NCBI GenBank assembly: GCA_964569315.1
Contig: CAZMUZ010000178.1
Location: 1 to 5,433 of the forward strand
Direction: 5' to 3'
Source of the DNA: CADEFF01 sp964569315
GTDB taxonomy: Bacteria > Pseudomonadota > Alphaproteobacteria > Dongiales > Dongiaceae
Length of the DNA: 5,433 nt
Below the pieces are notes generated by a model that ran no database searches, was not told the DNA's origin, and saw nothing but the letters and a program-made list of their open reading frames with translations. Below are positions 1 through 5,433 of the stretch, piece by piece; the first letter of the stretch is position 1, and the number at the start of each line of letters is the position of its first letter. A program made the position numbers and the translations under genes.

Positions 1-1
1 C

Positions 2-262
2 GACTACTACACATGGCACCAGGATCTGGCGTCGGGGGCTTCCAGCCTCCGGAAGCTCTCGGTCGTCGTGCAGCTTTCCGACCCCGCCGCCTATCGCGGC
101 TGCGATCTCGAACTCTATAGCGAGGGGAAGCCGGTGCCGCTGGCGCGCACCCAGGGCACGGTTCTGGTCTTTCCCGCCTGGCAGTTGCACCGGGTGACGG
201 CGCTCGAAGCGGGCGTGCGCTACAGCCTGGTGGCGTGGCTCGCCGGCCAGCCCTTTCGCTGA
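2..262 (+). CDS. 2OG-Fe(II) oxygenase, prolyl-hydroxylase-like (C-terminal part, 5' end outside window)
   Basis: The frame is open from the window edge to the TGA at 260-262, giving 86 residues of a truncated protein. The fragment carries the hallmarks of the double-stranded beta-helix of 2-oxoglutarate/Fe(II) dioxygenases. A Y-x-W-H-x-D motif supplies two iron ligands (His6 and Asp8 of the fragment). The distal iron-binding His63 lies in a F-P-A-W-x-L-H-R-V context, and Arg73 in G-V-R-Y-S-L-V-A-W is placed to bind the 2-oxoglutarate carboxylate. The stretch R-K-L-S-V-V-V-Q-L-S-D-P-x-x-Y is typical of the prolyl-4-hydroxylase-like subfamily. The GTG at 68 is an internal codon, because the essential His/Asp pair lies before it. 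One oddity is Cys34 where the family usually has the second Gly of G-G-D/E-L. Members hydroxylate protein or small-molecule substrates in the cytoplasm, and the substrate cannot be inferred here. It is separated from the importer by 159 bases, so it is probably a different unit. Confidence 0.9.
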   Translation, partial: DYYTWHQDLASGASSLRKLSVVVQLSDPAAYRGCDLELYSEGKPVPLARTQGTVLVFPAWQLHRVTALEAGVRYSLVAWLAGQPFR

Positions 263-318
263 CGGTTCGCCCGGGCGCGTCTCTCGAGTGGGGGTACTCG
301 TAGGGGGCGGTGGGCCGC

Positions 319-347
319 TTGACCCCATTCGTCGCAGGTTCTTCAAT
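319..347 (+). promoter_or_regulatory. candidate sigma70-type promoter for the transport operon
   Basis: TTGACC (319-324, five of six consensus bases) is followed after 17 bases by TTCAAT (342-347, four of six). This is the best -35/-10 pair I can find in the gap upstream of the binding-protein gene. It would start transcription near 354 and give a leader of roughly 70 bases. The position and spacing are right, but the -10 is weak and such matches occur by chance. No clear operator repeat is visible next to it. Confidence 0.35.
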
Positions 348-408
348 GCCGTCGGCTTGCCGCGATGGGCGCGGCCGCCTTCCGGCCGTTCGAGGCCGAA
401 GATTTCTC

Positions 409-414
409 GGAGGA
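409..414 (+). promoter_or_regulatory. strong ribosome binding site of the binding-protein gene
   Basis: GGAGGA lies seven bases before the ATG at 422. It is the best Shine-Dalgarno match in the window and is consistent with high translation of a periplasmic binding protein. It fixes the start codon choice. Confidence 0.8.
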
Positions 415-421
415 ATAAGGC

Positions 422-1492
422 ATGATTTCTCGCAGGGCGGCGCTCGGCGCCGCCGCCGCATTGACGTTCGGCGCGCTGCTTTCCGCGACCCCGGCTTCGG
501 CCGAGGGCGAGCTGCATGTGCTGAACTGGCAGGGCTACGGGACCGACGAGGCCTGGGCCCTCGAAAAGTTCGAGGCGGCGACCGGCATCAAGGTCGTGCA
601 TGACTATTTCACCTCCGAGCAGGAGATGCTGACGAAGCTCCGGACCAGCCCCGGCGCCTACGATGTCGTGCTGATCAACAGCACCTATACGCAGCAGGCC
701 ATCGCGGAGGGGTTGATCCAGCCGATCGACAGCGCTGCCGTCAGCCATTTCGGCGATCTCATTCCGGCGATGCGGGATTCCGAATATCTCAATGCCGACG
801 GCAAGACCTACGGCGTTGCCTGGGTCTGGGGCATGACCGGCATCGCCTATAACCGGGACGCGGTGACGCCGGCGCCGGATTCGGTCGAGGCGCTCTGGGA
901 TCCGGCCTATGCGGGAAAGGTCAGCCTGCGCGACGATGCGGTCGAGGTGGTGAGCTTCGCGGCCATCGCGACCGGCCAGGACATGAACCATCCGAAGGAT
1001 CTGGAGGCGATCCGCACCAAGCTCCTTGCGCTCAAGCCGCAGGTGAAGACGTTCTGGGCCTCCGAGGACGAGTGGAACAAGTATTTCGCGGCGAAACAGT
1101 TCGTGATCGCCGCCTATTGGAGCGGCTCGGCGGCGCGCAGCGCGACCAATTCCGGCCTGCCGGTCGGGTTCTACATCCCGAAAGAGGGCGGGATCGGCTG
1201 GTTCGACGGTCTCTCCGTCGCCGCCGGCGCTCCCAATCCCGAGGGCGCCGCGAAGTTCATCGATTTCATGATCGATCCGGATTTCTATGTGGAATGGGCG
1301 ACCAAGGTTGGCGCGCCGGCCTCCGCGAACGCCAAGGCCAATGCGCTGCTGCCGGAGGGCGATATGGGCAAGACCATCCATACCGACGAGGCGGCGATCG
1401 GGCGGCTCACCTACATGGCGCCGCTCACCGACGAGGAGCGGCAGAGCTATCAGGACCTCTGGGCCGACGTGAAGACCGAGCTCGCGCAATAG
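422..1492 (+). CDS. ABC transporter periplasmic substrate-binding protein, PotD/PotF (polyamine-type) family
   Basis: This 356-residue protein is the periplasmic capture subunit of the importer encoded just downstream. Residues 1-27 form a signal peptide with a twin-arginine start (S-R-R-A-A-L), an Ala/Leu-rich core and an A-S-A cleavage site before Glu28. The mature part opens with L-H-V-L-N-W-Q-G-Y and contains other family landmarks: Y-D-V-V near 80, G-M-T-G-I-A-Y-N near 137-144, and P-K-E-G-G-I-G-W-F-D at 253-262. From my memory of the E. coli PotD structure, Trp36, Ser87, Tyr89, Asp172, Glu175, Trp233, Trp260 and Asp262 match spermidine-contacting positions. Gly38 stands where PotD and PotF have an acidic residue, and Ala298 where PotD has a Tyr. 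The ligand is therefore probably a small cationic amine or related compound, not certainly a polyamine. The length is normal for the family. It is the first gene of the probable operon and is followed by a strong hairpin. Confidence 0.93.
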   Translation: MISRRAALGAAAALTFGALLSATPASAEGELHVLNWQGYGTDEAWALEKFEAATGIKVVHDYFTSEQEMLTKLRTSPGAYDVVLINSTYTQQAIAEGLIQPIDSAAVSHFGDLIPAMRDSEYLNADGKTYGVAWVWGMTGIAYNRDAVTPAPDSVEALWDPAYAGKVSLRDDAVEVVSFAAIATGQDMNHPKDLEAIRTKLLALKPQVKTFWASEDEWNKYFAAKQFVIAAYWSGSAARSATNSGLPVGFYIPKEGGIGWFDGLSVAAGAPNPEGAAKFIDFMIDPDFYVEWATKVGAPASANAKANALLPEGDMGKTIHTDEAAIGRLTYMAPLTDEERQSYQDLWADVKTELAQ

Positions 1493-1505
1493 GCGCGGGC
1501 GAAAG

Positions 1506-1533
1506 GGACGGGCGCGGGTTGCCGCGCCCGTCC
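1506..1533 (+). other. intercistronic GC-rich stem-loop (possible mRNA stabiliser or attenuator)
   Basis: Bases 1506-1517 pair perfectly with 1522-1533, giving a 12-bp, almost all G-C stem closed by a GTTG loop (1518-1521). It begins 14 bases after the binding-protein stop and ends 35 bases before the permease GTG start. No T-run follows, so it is not a canonical intrinsic terminator. In many ABC operons a hairpin in this position protects the upstream binding-protein mRNA from 3' exonucleases or causes partial termination, giving more binding protein than permease. That role is inferred. Confidence 0.7.
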
Positions 1534-1568
1534 GCGACCGGGCGCGAGGCCGGGAAGGGGACGGTAGG

Positions 1569-2432
1569 GTGAAGGCAGCGGCGCGCCGGCGGTTGGCCCT
1601 CGGCTTTCTCCTCGGGCCCGCGTACGGATGGCTCGCCCTCACGGTGCTGCTGCCGCTCGCGGCGATGTTCTATTTCAGCTTCCTGACCGTGGCGCCGGTG
1701 GGCGGGCGGGTCGCCGAGCCGACCCTTCGCCACTACGCCGCCTTCTTCGACAAGGGCTTCTACCAGACGCTGACCTGGCGCTCGCTCAAGCTCGGCTTCG
1801 ATGTCACGGCGCTTTGCATCCTGCTGGGGTTCCCGGCGGCGCTCGCGCTCGCCAAATATGTGTCGGGTCGCTGGCGCGAGGCGCTGTTCCTGCTGGTGGT
1901 GCTGCCCTTCTGGAGCAACGCGCTCGTCCGCACCTTCTCCTGGACCATGGTGCTGCGCGACGACGGATTCCTCGATCGCGCCATCCGCGTGCTCTGGCCG
2001 GATGCCGAGCCGCTCGGGTTGCTTTTCAGCTATCCGGCGATCGTGATCGGGCTCGTCCATGCGTATCTGCCCTACATGATCCTTACCTGCTACATCTCGC
2101 TGCAGGCGATCGACGACAGCCTGATCGAGGCGGCCCGGAGCCTCGGCGCCTCGAGCCGCCAGCTCTTCCTGCGCGTGGTGGTGCCGCTGAGCCTGCCGGG
2201 CATCCTCGGCGGCGTGCTGCTGATCTTCGTGCCGGTGATCGGTTCCTTCATGGAGCCGCGCATCCTCGGCGGACGCACCGGCATCATGCTCGGCACGGTG
2301 ATCGAGGATCAGTTCACCGCCGTCTTCAACTGGCCGCTGGGGGCGGCGCTTTCCTTCATCATGCTCGGCATCGTGCTCGTCATCTTCGCGCTCGCGACAC
2401 CGCTGCTGCGCCGGCGGCTGAGCGGAATCTGA
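1569..2432 (+). CDS. ABC transporter permease, PotB/PotH-like (first membrane subunit)
   Basis: This 287-residue inner-membrane protein forms half of the translocation channel. Six hydrophobic segments are visible, at roughly residues 11-38, 73-97, 104-128, 150-178, 208-228 and 256-280. The cytoplasmic EAA loop that docks on the ATPase is intact: E187-A-A, Gly193, then V203-x-V-P206. The family is the MetI-type permease, and length and topology are normal. The start is a GTG preceded by a purine-rich GGGAAGGGG at 1552-1560. The next in-frame ATG (Met33) would remove much of the first membrane segment, and no start codon lies upstream in frame, so GTG is preferred. The N-terminus is basic (A-A-A-R-R-R), fitting a cytoplasmic end. 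It ends seven bases before the second permease. Confidence 0.93.
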   Translation: MKAAARRRLALGFLLGPAYGWLALTVLLPLAAMFYFSFLTVAPVGGRVAEPTLRHYAAFFDKGFYQTLTWRSLKLGFDVTALCILLGFPAALALAKYVSGRWREALFLLVVLPFWSNALVRTFSWTMVLRDDGFLDRAIRVLWPDAEPLGLLFSYPAIVIGLVHAYLPYMILTCYISLQAIDDSLIEAARSLGASSRQLFLRVVVPLSLPGILGGVLLIFVPVIGSFMEPRILGGRTGIMLGTVIEDQFTAVFNWPLGAALSFIMLGIVLVIFALATPLLRRRLSGI

Positions 2433-2439
2433 GGTCGGC

Positions 2440-3231
2440 ATGACGGGCGGCAGCGCATGGGGAAAATGGGCGGTACGCGGCTATCTCCTGCTCACGCTGC
2501 TGTTCCTCTATCTGCCGATCGCCGTCATGACGCTGATGGCCTTCAATCGCTCGCCGCTCTACCAGCTTCCCTTCGAATTCGACTTCGTCTGGTTCCGGGC
2601 GCTGGCCGGAAACGATCGCCTGATCCAGGCGGGGCTCAACAGCGTCGGGCTCGCCGCCGCGAACATGGTCGTCGCGACCGGTATCGGCACGCTCGCGGCC
2701 ATCGCGCTCGATCGCTACCGGATCCGCGGCAAGGCGCTGCTGCAGATCCTGCTTCTTCCGCCGATCACCATTCCCTGGCTCATCATCGGGACGTCGATGC
2801 TGATCTTTTTCTTCTGGATCGGCATCGGGCGCGGGCTGCATGCCATGCTGCTCGGCCATGTGGCGCTGTCGCTGCCCTATGTGATCGTGGTGGTCGGCGC
2901 GCGATTGAAGAGCGGGGGCCATCAACTCGAGGAAGCGGCGGCGACGCTTGGCGCGACGCCCTGGCAGGCCTTCTGGCGCGTTTCGCTCCCGGTGATGGCG
3001 CCGGGGGTGGTCGCTGCCGGCCTCTTCGCCTTCGCCGTGAGCTTCGATCAGTTCGTGATCTCCTACTTCCTGGCGCCGCCCGGCGTTTCGACGCTCCCTG
3101 TGGAGATCTACGCGGCGATCCGCAAGGGCTTCACGCCCGAGATCAATGCGATCTCCGCCATCATCATCCTCGTCTCGATGGGGCTGATGCTGGTTTTCGC
3201 GAGGCTCTATCGCTTCGGCGGGGAACGGTGA
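2440..3231 (+). CDS. ABC transporter permease, PotC/PotI-like (second membrane subunit)
   Basis: This 263-residue protein is the partner of the preceding permease. Hydrophobic segments are visible near residues 13-35, 64-90, 98-126, 133-153, 185-210 and 236-256. The EAA loop reads E165-A-A, Gly171, V181-x-L-P184, a close match to the consensus. The segment S-F-D-Q-F-V-I-S-Y-F-L-A (201-212) is characteristic of PotC-like subunits, which usually read S-F-D-E/D-F. The ATG at 2440 follows a GAGGT that overlaps the stop codon of the first permease, suggesting translational coupling and similar amounts of the two subunits. Only four bases separate its stop from the ATPase start. Confidence 0.93.
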   Translation: MTGGSAWGKWAVRGYLLLTLLFLYLPIAVMTLMAFNRSPLYQLPFEFDFVWFRALAGNDRLIQAGLNSVGLAAANMVVATGIGTLAAIALDRYRIRGKALLQILLLPPITIPWLIIGTSMLIFFFWIGIGRGLHAMLLGHVALSLPYVIVVVGARLKSGGHQLEEAAATLGATPWQAFWRVSLPVMAPGVVAAGLFAFAVSFDQFVISYFLAPPGVSTLPVEIYAAIRKGFTPEINAISAIIILVSMGLMLVFARLYRFGGER

Positions 3232-3235
3232 GCCG

Positions 3236-4318
3236 ATGAGCGCGGTCGAGGTCAGCCATGCGGTAAAGCGCTTCGGCACGGTCGCCGCCCTGCAGGATGT
3301 CAGCGTCGATTTCGCCGACGCCGAGTTCTTCGGCCTGCTCGGGCCGAGCGGCAGCGGCAAGACGACGCTGCTGCGTGCCATCGCCGGCTTCTTCGATCTC
3401 GATGCCGGCGATATCCGCATCGGCGGCGTGCCGGTGGGCGACCGGCCGGTCCATCGGCGCGAGATCGGCATGGTGTTCCAGAACTATGCGCTCTTCCCGC
3501 ATCTGACCGTGCGCGACAATATCGGCTTCGGCCTCGCGGTGCGCGGCCGGCCGCGGTCGGAAATCGACGCCGAGGTCAAGCGCATGCTGGCGCTGGTGCG
3601 GCTCTCCGGTCTCGAAAGCCGCAAGCCGCGCCAGCTCTCCGGCGGACAGCAGCAGCGCGTGGCGCTCGCGCGCGCGCTGGTGACACGGCCGCGCGTCCTG
3701 CTGCTCGACGAGCCGCTGGGGGCTCTCGATAAGCGGCTCCGCCAGGAGATGCAGGTCGAGCTGAAGCAGATCCAGCGCCGGATCGGCATCACCACCATCT
3801 TCGTGACGCACGACCAGGAAGAGGCGCTCACGCTTTCGGATCGCATCGCCATCCTGGACGAGGGGCGCATCCTGCAGATCGGCAAGCCGGCTGAGGTCTA
3901 TGAACGTCCGGAAACCGCGTTCGCGGCGAGCTTTCTCGGCGATGCGAATTTCCTCGAGGGCCGCGTGCTCGATCGCGCCCATGTGGCGGTGGAGGGCCTG
4001 GGCCGGATCCCGGTGGCCGACGCGCTTCCCGAGGCCGGAACGACCGTGCGGCTCGCCGTTCGGCCGGAAAAATTCACGATCGAACCTGCGGGTTCGGAAA
4101 ATGCGAACGGCGCCAATCGCATCGCGGGGGTGGTGCGCGGCGCCATCTATTCGGGCACCAGCATCACCTACCGCGTCGAGTTGGGTGCGCCCGCGGCCGG
4201 CGGCGAGGCCCGCGTGCTCACCGTCTTCCGGCAGAACGTCGCGGCCGAGCCGCTTGCCATCGGCACCGCCGTCGAGCTTAGCTGGTCTTCCGCCAACACC
4301 ATCCTGCTCAGGTCATGA
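3236..4318 (+). CDS. ABC transporter ATP-binding protein, PotA-like
   Basis: This 360-residue ATPase powers the importer from the cytoplasmic face. All nucleotide-binding motifs are intact: Walker A G-P-S-G-S-G-K42-T-T (36-44), Q-loop Gln82, signature L-S-G-G-Q-Q-Q-R (134-141), Walker B L-L-L-D158-E159, D-loop L-G-A-L-D (161-165) and switch His192. The C-terminal part (about 235-358) holds a TOBE-type regulatory domain with the usual V-R-P-E-K-F segment near 276-281. TOBE domains mark the PotA/MalK/UgpC group, and the P-A-E-V-Y-E-R-P region favours PotA-like over sugar-type members. The ATG at 3236 lies four bases after the permease stop, with GGTGA overlapping that stop as a weak ribosome site. 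The 3' end overlaps the hydrolase gene by four bases (ATGA), so the two are probably co-translated. Confidence 0.94.
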   Translation: MSAVEVSHAVKRFGTVAALQDVSVDFADAEFFGLLGPSGSGKTTLLRAIAGFFDLDAGDIRIGGVPVGDRPVHRREIGMVFQNYALFPHLTVRDNIGFGLAVRGRPRSEIDAEVKRMLALVRLSGLESRKPRQLSGGQQQRVALARALVTRPRVLLLDEPLGALDKRLRQEMQVELKQIQRRIGITTIFVTHDQEEALTLSDRIAILDEGRILQIGKPAEVYERPETAFAASFLGDANFLEGRVLDRAHVAVEGLGRIPVADALPEAGTTVRLAVRPEKFTIEPAGSENANGANRIAGVVRGAIYSGTSITYRVELGAPAAGGEARVLTVFRQNVAAEPLAIGTAVELSWSSANTILLRS

Positions 4319-4917
4319 CAACGCCGAAACTGCAATCGCTCGGACCGAAGACGCTGCATCTCTGCATCGACATGCAGCGGCTGTTCGCGGAGAAGACCGT
4401 GTGGCACACGGCCTGTCTGCCGGCCCTCATCGATCCGATCCGGCGTATCGCCTTCGCGCGACCGGGCCGCAGCGTGTTCACGCGCTTCGTCACGCCGCCG
4501 ACGGCGGAAGATGCGACCGGCACCTGGGCGCGCTACTACAGCCACTGGTCCAGCGTGACGCTCGACCGCATGGCGCCGGAGATGCTGGACCTCGTGCCGG
4601 AGCTCGCGGCCCTGGTGCCGCCGGACCGTATCGTGGACAAGACGACGCATTCCGCCTTCTGCACCGGCGAGTTCGCCGGGCTGGTCGCCGAGGAGCGGCC
4701 GGATGCGCTCGTCGTGACGGGCGTCGAGACCGACGTCTGCGTGCTCTCGACCGTGCTCGACGCGATCGATCGCGGCATCCACGTCGTGGTAGTTTCCGAT
4801 GCGGTCGGCGGGTCGGTCGAGGCGTCGCACCGGGTCACGCTCGATCACGTCTATCCGCGCTACAACCAGCATCTCGAGATCATGACGTCCGACGAGGTGA
4901 TCGCGGCATGGCGCTAG
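4315..4917 (+). CDS. cysteine hydrolase, isochorismatase/nicotinamidase superfamily
   Basis: This 200-residue cytoplasmic enzyme has the catalytic triad of the superfamily. Asp19 lies in L-C-I-D-M-Q, Lys109 in V-D-K-T-T-H-S-A-F, and nucleophile Cys142 in T-G-V-E-T-D-V-C-V, where the Val137-Glu138 pair matches the usual non-proline cis-peptide. Known members cleave nicotinamide, N-carbamoylsarcosine, biuret, ureidoacrylate or isochorismate through this triad. I cannot choose between these from sequence. The D-x-H-x-H metal site of true nicotinamidases is not visible, which argues against nicotinamide. The stretch T-R-F-V-T-P-P with W-A-R-Y-Y-S-H-W (57-78) probably shapes the substrate pocket. 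The start codon overlaps the ATPase stop (ATGA) and has only a weak AGG upstream, so translation likely depends on the ATPase. Its position suggests it acts on the imported compound or a derivative, which is inference. Confidence 0.9.
   Translation: MTTPKLQSLGPKTLHLCIDMQRLFAEKTVWHTACLPALIDPIRRIAFARPGRSVFTRFVTPPTAEDATGTWARYYSHWSSVTLDRMAPEMLDLVPELAALVPPDRIVDKTTHSAFCTGEFAGLVAEERPDALVVTGVETDVCVLSTVLDAIDRGIHVVVVSDAVGGSVEASHRVTLDHVYPRYNQHLEIMTSDEVIAAWR
4894..4900 (+). promoter_or_regulatory. ribosome binding site for the overlapping downstream gene
   Basis: GAGGTGA sits inside the end of the hydrolase gene, seven bases before the ATG at 4908. It is a near-ideal match to the anti-Shine-Dalgarno. 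It supports that ATG as the start even though it overlaps the hydrolase by ten bases. Confidence 0.65.
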
Positions 4918-5433
4918 GCGCGACCGGGCTGCCCGAGGCGCAGGTTCCGCGCCGGCGCGCCTGGAATAGCTGGGACAGCGTCTATCCGGCCGAGTTCGTC
5001 CATCTGCCGTCGGGCGTCAAGCTCGGCGTCGCGGCCTATTCCGCGAAGCACAATGCCTTCACGCGGTTTCCGCCAGGGTCGGCGGTGAGGCTCGGTCCCC
5101 GGGACGTCGATCTCGAGGGGGCGAGCCTTACCCTCAGCCACGCCGGAACGGAGATCGCGCTCACGCTTTCGCTGGATGGCGACGAACGGCTGGCGGGCGA
5201 GTGGCGCACGATTTCGTTCGGGGAATGGGGGTTGCGCTTCTGGCTTCTGCTCGTTCTGCGCTGGGATCCGCCGGGAGGCGAACCCGCCGCCGCCTGGCGC
5301 TTCGACCCGGAGAGCGGCGGGCTCGCGGCGGCGCGCGAGGACGAGACGGCCGTCTGCTGGACCGTCCCGGCGCCCCTGATGGCGACCTTCCACGACGGAT
5401 GGGACGGGCTGCAGCAGGAGCTGGAGCGCGACG
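4908..5433 (+). CDS. unidentified protein, possible glycoside-hydrolase-like N-terminal domain (3' end outside window)
   Basis: The frame is open from the ATG at 4908 to the window edge, giving 175 codons with no stop. The ATG overlaps the hydrolase stop by ten bases and has a good ribosome site; the next in-frame ATG (codon 158) is far too late. The visible part has no signal peptide and no convincing membrane helix, although 109-117 is a short hydrophobic stretch. It is rich in Trp and looks like beta-sandwich alternation. Landmarks are W-N-S-W-D-S (19-24), V-H-L-P-S-G (31-36), F-P-P-G (54-57), then F-G-E-W-G-L-R-F-W (104-112) and C-W-T-V-P (150-154). These recall the N-terminal domain of rhizobial proteins annotated as amylo-alpha-1,6-glucosidase or MGH1-like glycoside hydrolases, but that is a weak, remembered resemblance. 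The catalytic domain, if any, lies beyond the window. It is the last visible member of the operon. Confidence 0.8.
   Translation, partial: MALGATGLPEAQVPRRRAWNSWDSVYPAEFVHLPSGVKLGVAAYSAKHNAFTRFPPGSAVRLGPRDVDLEGASLTLSHAGTEIALTLSLDGDERLAGEWRTISFGEWGLRFWLLLVLRWDPPGGEPAAAWRFDPESGGLAAAREDETAVCWTVPAPLMATFHDGWDGLQQELERD

Noticed and set aside
285..300. CGAGT / ACTCG inverted repeat with a six-base loop after the dioxygenase gene
   Set aside because: A five-bp stem without a T-run is too weak to call a terminator, and it is common by chance.
383..398. Short CGGCC/GGCCG hairpin in the leader just upstream of the ribosome site
   Set aside because: It has only five pairs in very GC-rich DNA. It does not cover the Shine-Dalgarno, and no riboswitch-like architecture is seen.
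1072..1572. 166-codon plus-strand frame overlapping the end of the binding-protein gene
   Set aside because: It is an Arg-rich alternate-frame translation with no ribosome site, and the binding-protein frame is clearly coding throughout.
1425..2441. 338-codon open frame on the minus strand opposite the first permease
   Set aside because: The translation is dominated by Arg, Glu, His and Gln with no hydrophobic core or motif, as expected for the antisense of a membrane-protein gene in GC-rich DNA. The plus-strand permease is unambiguous.
2380..3471. 363-codon open frame on the minus strand opposite the second permease and the ATPase start
   Set aside because: It has the same low-complexity charged composition, and it spans two well-supported genes on the other strand. 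It is a codon-bias shadow.
3164..3982. 272-codon minus-strand frame opposite the ATPase
   Set aside because: It overlaps the invariant Walker and signature motifs of the real gene and has no recognisable domain of its own.
4914..5393. 159-codon minus-strand frame in the last part of the window
   Set aside because: It is rich in Arg/Pro/Gly without motifs. The plus-strand frame from 4908 has a ribosome site, coupled position and coherent hydrophobic/aromatic pattern.

Overview
The window suggests a high-GC alphaproteobacterium, plausibly of the Hyphomicrobiales (rhizobial) or a related order. This rests on the GC-rich third codon positions, the long antisense shadow frames and the protein style. 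No rRNA or other lineage marker is present, so this is an inference. All recognised genes lie on the + strand and are packed end to end. I see no IS element, tRNA, CRISPR array, phage gene or integrase.

Layout: (1) 2-262 is the C-terminal part of a 2-oxoglutarate/Fe(II) dioxygenase of the prolyl-hydroxylase-like type, cut by the window edge. (2) 263-421 is the only sizeable non-coding gap. It holds a candidate sigma70-type promoter and a strong Shine-Dalgarno. (3) 422-4318 is a complete ABC importer of the polyamine/opine (PotABCD-like) class: periplasmic binding protein, two membrane permeases and an ATPase. (4) 4315-4917 is a cysteine hydrolase of the isochorismatase/nicotinamidase superfamily, joined to the ATPase by an ATGA overlap. 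(5) 4908-5433 is the start of another gene, overlapping the hydrolase by 10 bases and running off the window. Its product is not securely recognised; a glycoside-hydrolase-like protein is possible.

From the binding protein onward the genes look like one transcription unit. The only internal gap (1493-1568, 76 bases) contains a perfect 12-bp GC-rich hairpin with a 4-base loop and no T-run. This fits a transcript-stabilising or partial-attenuation element that lets the binding protein be made in excess over the membrane parts. The remaining junctions are +7, +4, -4 and -10 bases, so they are probably translationally coupled.

Functional reading: the binding protein captures a small, probably cationic nitrogen compound in the periplasm. 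The two permeases and the ATPase import it, and the hydrolase may cleave an amide, carbamoyl or ureido bond in it or a derivative. The binding protein keeps most residues known to contact polyamine in E. coli PotD but lacks the acidic residue of the N-W-[ST]-[DE]-Y motif and a later tyrosine. The ligand may therefore not be spermidine or putrescine. Nothing here is clearly a new type of system. The most interesting elements are the coupling of a PotABCD-like importer to an amide-type hydrolase and an unidentified overlapping downstream gene, and the intercistronic hairpin.
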